8,620 nucleotides of DNA, taken from positions 1 to 8,620 of the forward strand of contig JBKPQY010000014.1 of the NCBI GenBank assembly GCA_046734315.1. The letters run 5' to 3'. The notes under the pieces are model-generated. The model searched no databases and was not told the origin of the DNA. It worked only from the letters and a program-made list of their open reading frames with translations. A program made the position numbers and the translations under genes. This document shows positions 1 to 6,180 of the stretch, one piece after another. How positions within the stretch are numbered: the first letter of the stretch is position 1; every line of letters begins with the position of its first letter. This DNA is from DASXRA01 sp046734315 (lineage in GTDB: Bacteria; Actinomycetota; Actinomycetes; Mycobacteriales; Jatrophihabitantaceae).

Positions 1-1
1 G

Positions 2-241
2 AGGCCGACCCTGACGGTGACCCGGTTCGACCCGTCCCACCCGAACGGTGTCCCGCTGCCGGACGTCACCACGGCCGCGGACGGATCGTTCAGCCTTACC
101 GACACCCCGCCGAAGCCCAAGGTGCATGAACATAAGGTGCCTGCATATACCGTCTGCTACCAGGTGTCTCACGCGGCTGACGCCCATCTGTCGGCATCCG
201 CCGCGAGCGTCTCCGTGGCAATCTCGAACAACGGCCGCTGA
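2..241 (+). CDS. Ig-like repeat surface/secreted protein, C-terminal end (5' truncated by window)
   Basis: The reading frame is open from the first bases of the window (R-P-T-L-T-V-T-R-F-D) to TGA at 239-241, so this is the last ~79 residues of a longer protein that begins outside. The segment has the pattern of an actinobacterial Ig-like/Big repeat: a strand 'LTVTRFD', then 'GVPLPDVTTAADGSFSLTDTPP', then 'YTVCYQVSHAADAHLSASAASVSVAIS'. This resembles the family's usual 'ADGSFSFTDTP...YTVSYAGDATH..ASASVTV'. Such repeats sit in tandem in exported proteins, often behind beta-propeller or other extracellular domains. No LPXTG motif or transmembrane anchor follows, so the protein probably ends with this repeat and is released or held by another part. 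The family match is from memory of the repeat type; the protein's full role cannot be seen here. A hairpin lies 31 nt after the stop. Confidence 0.75.
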   Translation, partial: RPTLTVTRFDPSHPNGVPLPDVTTAADGSFSLTDTPPKPKVHEHKVPAYTVCYQVSHAADAHLSASAASVSVAISNNGR

Positions 242-271
242 GGCCGGCCACACCTGAGATGGGCACGACAC

Positions 272-297
272 AGGGCCGGCCGCGCGCGGCTGGCCCT
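272..297 (+). terminator. GC-rich hairpin terminator after the Ig-like gene
   Basis: AGGGCCGGCC (272-281) pairs with GGCTGGCCCT (288-297) over 10 bp with one G-U wobble and a 6-nt loop (gcgcgc), 31 nt beyond the stop of the Ig-like gene. There is no U tract, which is usual for actinobacterial terminators. Confidence 0.6.
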
Positions 298-490
298 CCC
301 GGTTGCTTCACTCGCGACGAGCAGGAGTTTGGCAAGACGCCTTAGTGCGCGCCTGCGGGCCCCCAGCCATGGGCGATTCCCCGAGCGACATGGCGACCAT
401 GAGCCAAGACGGGTACCAGCACTGCTACGGCATGAACCGCCGACTCGACGCAATGTCGCTACATGTCCGCGGACTGGAGGCGCGTCTGTG

Positions 491-1033
491 TCAGACGAGT
501 AGGCCGTCGACGACGACCTCGAGCATCGGCCTGACGGATGCGGTGGGCAGGTTGCCCTGGTCGACCACGCTTGCGATCCCACCGACGAGACGGGCGAACT
601 GCAGAGAGTCGACGCCGGGGCGCAAGTCGTCTCCGAGCTGCTCGATGATCTGGGTGTTCGCAGCCCGGAGGGTCTGGCATTTGGTCCGCATCGGGGAGGC
701 GTCGTCCTCCATAGCCAGCGTGATCTTGGCCGGACCGCCCTTGTGCACCGAGATCAGCTCGACGTACTGCTCGAACCAGCGCAGCAGGAGTTCGCGTGAC
801 GTGCCGCCCTCGGCGAGAACCTTGCCGATGGCGTCGTTGACGCGCTCGACCCAGGCCTGCATGACCGCGTCGATCAGGGACTCGCGTGTCGGGAAATGGC
901 GGTACAGGGTTCCGGCCCCGACCCCGGCGGCCTTGGCGATGTCATCCAGCGGGGCGTCGTAGCCGCGCGTGCGGAACGCCACCCGAGCGGCCTCGACGAT
1001 CTTGTCGCGATTGCGCGCCGCGTCCGCACGCAC
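491..1033 (-). CDS. TetR/AcrR-family transcriptional repressor
   Basis: This 180-residue protein has the length and layout of TetR regulators. An N-terminal three-helix DNA-binding domain (about residues 5-55) carries the recognition segment 'PLDDIAKAAGVGAGTLYRHFPTRESLIDAV' (residues 28-57), with the family's G-x-G-x-x-Y-x-H-F-x-x-R core. An all-helical ligand-binding and dimerisation domain follows to the C terminus. The GTG start at 1033 is supported by AGGAGG (complement of 1040-1045), 6 nt upstream. The gene is divergent from the MFS exporter at 1172, and the shared 138-bp region contains paired palindromes that are natural operators. It most likely represses the exporter and itself and is released by a small ligand, probably a substrate of the pump. 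The ligand cannot be inferred. Sure of family; target inferred from position. Confidence 0.95.
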   Translation of the reverse strand: MRADAARNRDKIVEAARVAFRTRGYDAPLDDIAKAAGVGAGTLYRHFPTRESLIDAVMQAWVERVNDAIGKVLAEGGTSRELLLRWFEQYVELISVHKGGPAKITLAMEDDASPMRTKCQTLRAANTQIIEQLGDDLRPGVDSLQFARLVGGIASVVDQGNLPTASVRPMLEVVVDGLLV

Positions 1034-1053
1034 AGCCGGCCTCCTGCTCGAAA

Positions 1054-1070
1054 TCCACTTGCTAAGTGGA
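1054..1070. promoter_or_regulatory. Inverted repeat overlapping operator O1
   Basis: TCCACTT (1054-1060), gct, AAGTGGA (1064-1070) is a perfect 7+7 inverted repeat. It overlaps the first arm of the GGAGA-N3-TCTCC palindrome and includes the putative -35 hexamer of the MFS promoter. It may widen the operator or be a second binding register on the tetR side. Confidence 0.5.
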
Positions 1071-1087
1071 GACTGTCTCCGTATTGT
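1059..1087 (+). promoter_or_regulatory. Sigma70-like promoter of the MFS exporter
   Basis: TTGCTA (1059-1064; 4 of 6 to TTGACA) and TATTGT (1082-1087; 4 of 6 to TATAAT) are separated by exactly 17 nt. The spacer contains the operator palindrome at 1068-1080, so a bound repressor would block RNA polymerase. Initiation near 1094 would give a leader of about 78 nt before the GTG at 1172. Confidence 0.55.
1068..1080. promoter_or_regulatory. Putative TetR operator O1
   Basis: GGAGA-ctg-TCTCC is a perfect palindrome (in full GGAGAC-t-GTCTCC), inside the -35/-10 spacer of the exporter promoter. The same 13-bp pattern recurs at 1100-1112. Size and symmetry fit a TetR dimer site. Confidence 0.7.
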
Positions 1088-1099
1088 GTCGATGGAAGC

Positions 1100-1112
1100 G
1101 GAGAAACTCTCC
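1100..1112. promoter_or_regulatory. Putative TetR operator O2
   Basis: GGAGA-aac-TCTCC is a second copy of the O1 pattern, with similar flanks (aagc/g versus aagt/g). The centres are 32 bp apart, about three helical turns, so both dimers would lie on the same face of the DNA. O2 lies just past the predicted exporter transcription start. Confidence 0.6.
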
Positions 1113-1171
1113 GGATCAGTCTACGTCGGCCCGCCGCGTAACGCACGCAGGCCAGAACAGGACTCCACCCC

Positions 1172-2578
1172 GTGTCTTCAACGCTGCAAACCCGCCCCGC
1201 ACCGACGGGGTCCGCACGCCGGAACCCGGCGATCGGGATGTGGATTGTGCTCGTCGGTCAACTCATGCTCGTGCTGGACGCCACGATCGTGAACGTGGCG
1301 CTGCCGCACATCGCCAAGGACCTGCATTTCGGTTCCGCGTCGCTGTCGTGGGTCCTCAATGCCTACAGCCTCGCGTTCGGTGGCCTGTTGCTGCTCGGCG
1401 GCCGCCTGGGCGATGTGCTCGGCCGACGGCGGGTTTTTATGACCGGCCTGGGCCTGTTCACCGTTGCGTCCTTCGCCGGTGGGCTCGCGCAGGCGCCCTG
1501 GGAGCTGGTTACCTCGCGGGCGCTGCAGGGCGTCGGCGCCGCGCTGTCGGCACCGTCGGTGCTGGCCCTGATCGCCACCAACGCGCCAAATGAGGCAGCC
1601 CGCAACCGTGCCCTGGCAGCGTTCGCCGTCATCTCCTCGGGCGGTGCGGCGCTCGGGTTGATGCTGGGAGGAACGCTTACCGATCTGGCGTCGTGGCGGT
1701 GGACGATGTTCGTCAACGTGCCGATCGGTCTCGGCGTGCTGCTGCTCGTCCCCGGGCGGGTCAACGAGACAGCGCGGCGGCACGGTCGATTCGACTTCGT
1801 CGGCGCGGCCTCAGCCACCGCGGCTGCGGTCTCGATCGTGTGGACCGTCATCAACGCACCCGAGCGCGGCTGGGGGAGCGCGCGCACCATCGGCGGGTTC
1901 GTCCTCGGAGCCGCCTTGCTGATGGTGCTGGCAGTCACCGAACGTCGGCACCCGCACCCGCTGCTGCGCCCCGCGCTGCTGCGTAGCCGGCAGCGGATCG
2001 CGGGGCTCGTCTCGATGGCCGCTGTCTACGGCGGAATGCTCGCGACGTTCTTCCTCACCGTCCAACTGCTGGCCCACCAGTTCGGGTACAGCCCACTTCG
2101 GTCCGGCGTAGCGTTCCTGCCCGTGCCGCTGGGCGTATTCACGATGTCACGCCTGGCACCGCGTCTGGTCGCCCGGATGGGGCCGGCTCCGCTGATCGCC
2201 GCCGGCGCCGCGAGCGTGTTCATCGCGATGGGCCTGCTCCTCGGCGTCAACGCGGCCACCAGCTACGCGACCGGCGTCTTCCCCTCACTGTTGCTGATGG
2301 GCCTGGGCATGGGCGCGAGCTTCATGCCGATCACGGTCCTCGCCCTCAACGGCGTCGAGCCCGAGCACACCGGATCGGCCTCCGGCCTGCTGCAGACCAT
2401 GCAGCAACTCGGCGGAGCCATCGGGCTCGCGGTGGTCGCGTCCGTCTTTGCCGGACGGAGCGCTCATGGCTTCGACCCGGCACTTCGGGCCGGATACGGC
2501 GCCGCGACCGTGCTTGCCGCCCTCGCACTGGCCAGCGGGCTCACCCTGATCGCACGTAAGACCCTCGCCACCACCTGA
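1172..2578 (+). CDS. MFS drug exporter, DHA2 (14-helix, EmrB/QacA-like) family
   Basis: This 468-residue, strongly hydrophobic inner-membrane protein has the signature blocks of proton-driven multidrug exporters. These are 'LDATIVNVALP' in helix 1 (residues 35-45), motif A 'GGRLGDVLGRRR' in the 2-3 loop (76-87), 'SRALQGVGAA' in helix 4 (115-124) and the helix-5 antiporter motif region 'GGAALGLMLGGTLTDLASWRW' (157-177), followed by 'FVNVPIG'. Length and motif order fit the 14-TM DHA2 group. It would export a hydrophobic or cationic compound in exchange for protons. The GTG start at 1172 has AGGA at 1159-1162, 9 nt upstream, and follows a promoter with two putative TetR operators, so expression is probably induced by the pump's substrate through the adjacent TetR protein. 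The substrate is unknown. No frame damage is seen. Confidence 0.95.
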   Translation: MSSTLQTRPAPTGSARRNPAIGMWIVLVGQLMLVLDATIVNVALPHIAKDLHFGSASLSWVLNAYSLAFGGLLLLGGRLGDVLGRRRVFMTGLGLFTVASFAGGLAQAPWELVTSRALQGVGAALSAPSVLALIATNAPNEAARNRALAAFAVISSGGAALGLMLGGTLTDLASWRWTMFVNVPIGLGVLLLVPGRVNETARRHGRFDFVGAASATAAAVSIVWTVINAPERGWGSARTIGGFVLGAALLMVLAVTERRHPHPLLRPALLRSRQRIAGLVSMAAVYGGMLATFFLTVQLLAHQFGYSPLRSGVAFLPVPLGVFTMSRLAPRLVARMGPAPLIAAGAASVFIAMGLLLGVNAATSYATGVFPSLLLMGLGMGASFMPITVLALNGVEPEHTGSASGLLQTMQQLGGAIGLAVVASVFAGRSAHGFDPALRAGYGAATVLAALALASGLTLIARKTLATT

Positions 2579-2832
2579 CCGCCTGTCGACACATGATGAC
2601 TCAAAAACCCGAGCATCTCCTGGCGACGAATGGTGAACGCCGACGGACGTCACTTCACGGCGTCCTGGCTGATGCGCGATATCCTGCCGCCCGCTGCTGC
2701 CCCGGCATCGCGACAGGACTAGGCCAGGCCCAGCGCTCGGAACGCGGCGGCCGCACCGAGCACATCAGCGCTAGATCCGCGCATCGGGACGCGAGCCCAC
2801 GGCGAATCGCTATGTACCACGGGCGGGCCGGG

Positions 2833-3204
2833 TCAACGGATGAGCGTGGTCTTCGGCCGTACCACGCAGAACTCGTTGCCCTCCGGATCGGCGAACACGA
2901 TCCAGGACTCGTTGCCGGTCTGCCCGATGTCCACGCGGCGGGCACCGAGCTGAACGAGCCGAGCGATCTCAGCCTCGCGATCGTCGGCTTCGCTGGTCAG
3001 GTCGAGGTGCACTCGGTTCTTGATCGTCTTGGTCTCAGGCACCGGCATGAAGCACATGCCGACCGGCGCCGTCTCATCTAGTCCGATCACGACTTCTCGC
3101 TCTCGTTCGGACAGGATCCGCCAGCCGAGTGCCTGTGCCCAGAAGCGGGCAAGGCGAGGCAGGTCGTGGGCATCTATGACGATGTGATGCAACCGAACAG
3201 GCAT
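2833..3204 (-). CDS. VOC family protein (glyoxalase/bleomycin-resistance fold)
   Basis: This 123-residue, single-domain protein contains the repeated beta-alpha-beta-beta-beta modules of the vicinal oxygen chelate fold. The first strand 'RLHHIVIDAHDL' is followed by helix 'PRLARFWAQALGWRIL', the central 'NRVHLDLTSEADDREAEIARLVQLGARRVDIG', and the closing 'WIVFADPEGNEFCVV'. Potential metal ligands at the usual places are His in 'LHHIV', His in 'VHLDL' and Glu in 'GNEFCVV'. The length is normal for the small actinobacterial subgroup, and the protein would act in the cytosol as a dimer. The reaction or bound ligand cannot be told from sequence; lyase, dioxygenase and antibiotic-binding relatives all exist. 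The ATG at 3204 begins directly before strand 1 and lacks a Shine-Dalgarno sequence. A CAGACT box (complement of 3212-3217) lies 7 nt upstream, so a leaderless start is possible. It appears to be a single-gene unit. Confidence 0.9.
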   Translation of the reverse strand: MPVRLHHIVIDAHDLPRLARFWAQALGWRILSEREREVVIGLDETAPVGMCFMPVPETKTIKNRVHLDLTSEADDREAEIARLVQLGARRVDIGQTGNESWIVFADPEGNEFCVVRPKTTLIR

Positions 3205-3558
3205 GCCGGCCAGTCTGCTCGTACGCGACCGCGGTGACGCGAAGGACAGCCGCGCGCTGACCGTCGATCATGGTGATCTTGTGCGAGAGCTGCTGCCCGC
3301 CACGAGCGTGATCCGTCAACGGGCACGCCGCACCGTCGGACTGGCGCGCGGACCGGACAATCCGACCGCGGAGAATGGTCTGTCACGACGCGCGGTGCAA
3401 GTACCCGGTCATGCCGAATAGCAGATACTTCTCCGGGGACGATCCTGCCGTGTTCGATCTTGCCGTCTTGCGAGGCGGGTCGCGTCCTTCGGCAGCGAGT
3501 CGCGGACCGGCGTTGATCACCGAACAACCCGCTGGATCGTGCTGCCAGGATGCGGTGT
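3205..3558. other. Non-coding stretch between VOC gene and EF-Tu-domain gene
   Basis: About 350 bp between divergent genes with no convincing coding frame. A weak promoter-like pair (TTGATC 3513-3518, GATCGT 3535-3540, 16-nt spacing) points toward the + strand gene, and AGGA at 3547-3550 is its probable ribosome binding site. No repeat, RNA gene or clear operator was recognised. Confidence 0.4.
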
Positions 3559-3858
3559 GTGGTGGGCGACGCCGACGACTCATTCGCGATGACCGTCGAC
3601 TCCTGCCTGGTGTCAGGCACCGGGCTGTATGTCCATGCGATTGACTGGTCCGGCACGGTGGAGGTCGGCGACCGGCTGTTAGTCCGCAAGGACGATCGGC
3701 CGGTTGGCGAGGCCGAGGTCGACGCCGTCGAGACCGGCGGGTTCCGCGTTGCGGACCGGACCCCGGTGCTGGGGCTGCGGCTGTGGGGGGTCGAGGAGGT
3801 CGCGGTCGGCATGCGGCTCACGCTCAAGAGCCGGGGTGGGCTTTTCGTGCCACCATGA
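3559..3858 (+). CDS. Stand-alone EF-Tu domain II-like beta-barrel protein
   Basis: A ~99-residue protein that looks like the second (beta-barrel) domain of translational GTPases without the GTPase domain or domain III. The segment starting 'FAMTVDSCLVSGTGLYV' matches the EF-Tu order 'F.i..vf.i.GrGtVv.G.i..G.v.vGD'. It continues 'SGTVEVGDRLLV', a variable loop, then 'VLGLRLWGVEEVAVGMRL', which parallels EF-Tu 'vGlLLRGi...dv.rGmvL'. In the parent factors this domain contacts aminoacyl-tRNA and the ribosome; the role here is unknown. I chose GTG 3559 because AGGA (3547-3550) lies 8 nt before it; ATG 3550 is too close to that site, and ATG 3589 is a later alternative. The stop overlaps the next start (ATGA, 3855-3858), so the two genes are very likely co-translated. 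Fold resemblance is fairly strong by eye; function is open. Confidence 0.75.
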   Translation: MVGDADDSFAMTVDSCLVSGTGLYVHAIDWSGTVEVGDRLLVRKDDRPVGEAEVDAVETGGFRVADRTPVLGLRLWGVEEVAVGMRLTLKSRGGLFVPP

Positions 3859-4364
3859 CCGCCGACGGCGCCGCGGGAGTCACCTTCCTCGAGGGGCAGA
3901 CCTTGGCGCGCATCACCGACGGCACGTGGCGGTGGGTGCTGTGCAAGCGATTCCGCACCGACCCAGCGCTGGACGATGGCAGCCTGCTGCAGGCGCTGCT
4001 CACGCATCCTCAATACCGCGACCCGTGCTACCTCCCCTCGATTACCACCGAACCGATCCACGGTCCGTACAACCTGGTGCGGATCGCGCTGGACTCGTTC
4101 GTCGAATCCTTCGGCTCGTCGGCCGTGGCCGCGTTTCGAGACCGGGTAGGTGCCAACGGCGCGGTCTCGCCCACCGAGATCGACGGAGACCTCCAGCAGA
4201 TCGAAGACTTGATCCGCAGCAGCCAAAGCCGCTACCTGCTACCCGACCTCGGCGAACGCGCCGACCACATAGCCGGCTGGGTTCTGGCTCGGCCCTTCTT
4301 CGAACTCATTCTCATCGACAAACCCGAGCGCCAGCTGCAACTGATGGTCGCATCCGGCGACTAG
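3855..4364 (+). CDS. Hypothetical protein, translationally coupled to the EF-Tu-domain gene
   Basis: I do not recognise this 169-residue protein. It is soluble, with no signal peptide or membrane segment. An N-terminal part reads 'VTFLEGQTLARITDGTWRWVLCKRFRTD'. A middle rich in short helices follows ('LLQALLTHPQYRDPCYLPSITTEPIHGPYNLVRIALDSFVESFG'), then an acidic region 'SPTEIDGDLQQIEDLIRSSQSRYLLPDLGERADHIAGWVLARPFFELILIDKPERQLQLMV'. The ATG at 3855 overlaps the stop of the upstream gene by ATGA, which is the best start; an upstream extension in the same frame overlaps the previous gene and is rejected. Codon third positions are GC-rich, as expected for a real gene. The tight coupling suggests the two proteins act together or in fixed ratio, but no catalytic motif is visible. 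A toxin/immunity or regulator role would be speculation. Confidence 0.8.
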   Translation: MTADGAAGVTFLEGQTLARITDGTWRWVLCKRFRTDPALDDGSLLQALLTHPQYRDPCYLPSITTEPIHGPYNLVRIALDSFVESFGSSAVAAFRDRVGANGAVSPTEIDGDLQQIEDLIRSSQSRYLLPDLGERADHIAGWVLARPFFELILIDKPERQLQLMVASGD

Positions 4365-4621
4365 CCCCCGGACGACCACCTGGAAGAGCGAACGTGCGAC
4401 TCGCCAGTTGCTTGTCAGGCTGGTTCTTCGTGAACCGATCTCGGCTAGCCAATCAGGTGGCGCACTCGCTGTCTGTTGCGTCCATGCCGCTGTCGCAGCG
4501 AACCATCCCGACTGATGCTGCCGGGCGCGTACCCGGTCTTGCCGGATCGGTCACAGCGGCAGATCGTATGCACATCCGCACATAGCCGCGATTCGCGCAT
4601 TGGGTTCGAGGCAAGGGCCGG

Positions 4622-5170
4622 CTATCCGATGGCCGCAAGGACCTTTGAGTAGGCGGCGTCAATCTGACCGTCTTCTGTCCGAACGACACGGGCGCTCGGT
4701 CTGCTTGCGATGATCGACACGATCCGGTCATACATCGCGGCCAACTCCTCCGAGCCGCCTGTACGGTCGAGCAGTTCCTGTGCCTCGCGATGTGTCGGAT
4801 CAGATCCAGCTCGCGTCCTTTCGGCGAATCGAGCGAGCGCTTGGTCCTTATCGTCGAGCAACACCACTTCCCGAAAGTCAGCGCCGACCTCGATGGCAAG
4901 CCTTTCAAGCTGTTCGATGAACTCCGCCCGGCCAAGGTGTTGAGGGACGATCACGTCGTGAGCCGAGGTGAGGTGCACACGCGCAGCGGCCAGCGCGATC
5001 GCCCGGGCGAGCGACCCGGCCGCCTGCGCGTCCGCCCGCCAGCCACCGAGAAGCGACCGCACTCGGTCGATATCCAGGTTCAAGGCCAGCGCATGGTCAT
5101 TGACGTACATCTGCGCCATCGTCGACTTGCCACATCCCGGTGGGCCGTTCAACAAGATCAACCGGGCCAT
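4622..5170 (-). CDS. Small P-loop kinase/ATPase (AAA_33/zeta-toxin-like fold)
   Basis: This 182-residue cytosolic protein starts with a textbook nucleotide-binding fold. Strand 'ARLILLNG' runs into Walker A 'GPPGCGKST' (residues 9-17), and 'LDIDRVR' (32-38) fits the substrate-side Asp of the AAA_33/kinase group. 'HDVIVPQHLGRAEFIEQLERLA' gives the second strand region, and a basic lid region follows ('ALARFAERTRAGSDPTHREAQELL'). The C-terminal strand 'ARVVRTEDGQIDAAYSKVLAAI' is typical of small phosphotransferases. It probably phosphorylates a small molecule or nucleic-acid end; the substrate cannot be inferred. No antitoxin-like partner adjoins it, which argues against a classical zeta toxin system. 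No Shine-Dalgarno precedes the ATG, but TAGACT (complement of 5178-5183) sits 7 nt before it, so translation is probably leaderless. Confidence 0.88.
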   Translation of the reverse strand: MARLILLNGPPGCGKSTMAQMYVNDHALALNLDIDRVRSLLGGWRADAQAAGSLARAIALAAARVHLTSAHDVIVPQHLGRAEFIEQLERLAIEVGADFREVVLLDDKDQALARFAERTRAGSDPTHREAQELLDRTGGSEELAAMYDRIVSIIASRPSARVVRTEDGQIDAAYSKVLAAIG

Positions 5171-5177
5171 GCGGTTC

Positions 5178-5183
5178 AGTCTA
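5178..5183 (-). promoter_or_regulatory. -10 box TAGACT of the P-loop gene, leaderless start
   Basis: On the minus strand TAGACT ends 7 nt before ATG (5170), placing the predicted transcription start at the A of the start codon. No Shine-Dalgarno is present. Confidence 0.5.
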
Positions 5184-5242
5184 CGAACGCACCCGCCGTG
5201 GGACGGCGGCCGGCGCTGGCGAACGCACTCTTCTGCCGCGCG

Positions 5243-5261
5243 GAGTGCGCGCGTTTGCCGA
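5243..5261 (+). repeat. Short dispersed repeat, copy A
   Basis: GAGTGCGCGcgtTTGCCGA matches copy B (7640-7658) at 16 of 19 positions. Further shared words (TTCT and TGCCGC) lie just upstream in both copies. Confidence 0.5.
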
Positions 5262-5466
5262 TACCTTGTGTGTAGCGCTGCCCTAGCCAGCGGTCACCCC
5301 GACCACCCGCCCGAGCATGACGGCGGGGGAGGCAGCCCATTCGAGCCCGGCTAAGAGCGGGCACACAGCCGGACACGCAGCCGTCCGAGGCCTGGTGCCG
5401 AATTGCGGGCGTCGGTCCCGCATGCCGCCGAGAAGAACTCGAGCGCAGGAGGTCTGGCCAGTCCAG

Positions 5467-5472
5467 TACGGT
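5467..5472 (+). promoter_or_regulatory. -10 box TACGGT of the GNAT gene, leaderless start
   Basis: TACGGT fits TAnnnT and ends 7 nt before ATG (5480), with no Shine-Dalgarno between. This is the same geometry as the P-loop gene. Confidence 0.5.
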
Positions 5473-5479
5473 CCCGGTC

Positions 5480-5938
5480 ATGCCCTCGGATGAGTTCGTG
5501 CCAGTCGGCTTCGATCCGCCGATCTCACTGGCCACCGACCAGTTCCACCTCGAACCGCTGGGGCCACAGCACAATCAGGCCGATCATGCCGCCTGGATGT
5601 CGAGCATCGAGCACATTCGCTCCACTCCCGGCTATCCCGACGGCAACTGGCCACCACTCGGCGGCATGACGCTCGAGGAGAACCTCTCCGACCTTCGCCG
5701 CCACGCCGACGACTTCACGCGGTGCGCCGGTTTCACCTTCACGGTCCTCGACCCAGGCGATAACGACGTCATTGGTTGTGTCTACCTGTATCCCTCGGCG
5801 TCCGAGGAGTGGGACGTCACGGTGCAGTCCTGGGTGCGGGCGGACAGGTCGGGCCTCGACGTGCCACTCGCCGATGCCGTCGCACACTGGCTCGTCACCG
5901 ACTGGCCATGGGAGCGTGTGGACCGCTGCGGTCGCTGA
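5480..5938 (+). CDS. GNAT-family N-acetyltransferase (degenerate acetyl-CoA motif)
   Basis: The 152-residue protein has the actinobacterial GNAT layout: an N-terminal strand 'LATDQFHLEPLGPQHNQADHAAW' (residues 17-39), a helical segment 'GGMTLEENLSDLRRHADDF' (61-79), and the core strands 'GFTFTVLDPGDNDVIGCVYLYPS' (84-106) and 'WDVTVQSWVRADRSGLDVPLADAVAHWL' (111-138). In place of the usual Q/R-x-x-G-x-G/A pyrophosphate loop it has 'RADRSGLDVPL', as I recall for a subgroup ending in 'WLxxDWPFxRVxYxxR'; here the end is 'DWPWERVDRCGR', so it looks full length. Substrate is unknown, and acetyl-CoA binding may be weak. It is a single gene, probably leaderless (TACGGT 7 nt before ATG), and is followed 10 nt after the stop by a small hairpin. 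Confidence 0.85.
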   Translation: MPSDEFVPVGFDPPISLATDQFHLEPLGPQHNQADHAAWMSSIEHIRSTPGYPDGNWPPLGGMTLEENLSDLRRHADDFTRCAGFTFTVLDPGDNDVIGCVYLYPSASEEWDVTVQSWVRADRSGLDVPLADAVAHWLVTDWPWERVDRCGR

Positions 5939-5948
5939 GTCGTGATGG

Positions 5949-5969
5949 CACGCTCATCAGCGTGAGTCG
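5949..5969 (+). terminator. Hairpin plus short T run after the GNAT gene
   Basis: CACGCT (5949-5954), catc, AGCGTG (5959-5964) forms a 6-bp stem with a 4-nt loop, followed within a few bases by TTTT. It begins 10 nt after the GNAT stop. The short stem makes this a modest call. Confidence 0.4.
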
Positions 5970-6180
5970 TTTTGGTCAAGCGGTTGGTCGGTGCCCGGCC
6001 TCGTCGTCGTCCCTACATTGCTGAATGGGGGTTGGTCCCAGCAGCGTGTGATCGGGTTGGTGACGACGGGCGGGGGCTGCCCATGATGAGCGTCGAGATC
6101 AGCGTGTGTCTGTATGCCGCGTGGGGCTCGCCCCGACCGTCCGCTCGGGCTCGGTGACTCGCGTCGATGAGGGTTGTCGG

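Larger units (their letters stand above)
5171..5479. other. Divergent intergenic region between P-loop and GNAT genes
   Basis: This region holds a -10-like box at each end (TAGACT on the minus strand, 5178-5183; TACGGT on the plus strand, 5467-5472). A perfect hairpin CCGCCG-tggga-CGGCGG spans 5193-5209, over the -35 zone of the P-loop gene. A 7-bp inverted repeat CGCACTC/GAGTGCG (5224-5230, 5243-5249) overlaps a short repeat that recurs near the IS110 end. No coding frame is supported. Confidence 0.5.

Noticed and set aside
465..474. Palindrome GTCCGCGGAC just downstream of tetR
   Set aside because: It has no loop and no flanking extension; too short to call a terminator or operator in GC-rich DNA.
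303..962. Long + strand open frame opposite tetR
   Set aside because: Most of it is antisense to the clear TetR gene. The non-overlapping first part (about 369-490) reads fairly naturally but has no recognisable domain or ribosome binding site.
2630..2722. 30-codon + strand frame beginning MVNADGRHFTASWLMRDILPP
   Set aside because: It reads like real protein and could be a gene remnant, but it is too short to identify, has no good ribosome binding site, and nothing around it supports coding.
3174..4226. 350-codon minus-strand frame overlapping the VOC start and the two-gene unit
   Set aside because: It overlaps the well-supported VOC and EF-Tu-domain genes; its sequence is Arg/Ser/Pro-rich without motifs, typical of an antisense shadow.
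5677..5689. Third match to the TetR operator pattern (GGAGA-acc-TCTCC) inside the GNAT gene
   Set aside because: It is explained by the codons for E-E-N-L-S in a conserved stretch of the protein; it lacks promoter context and is probably chance.
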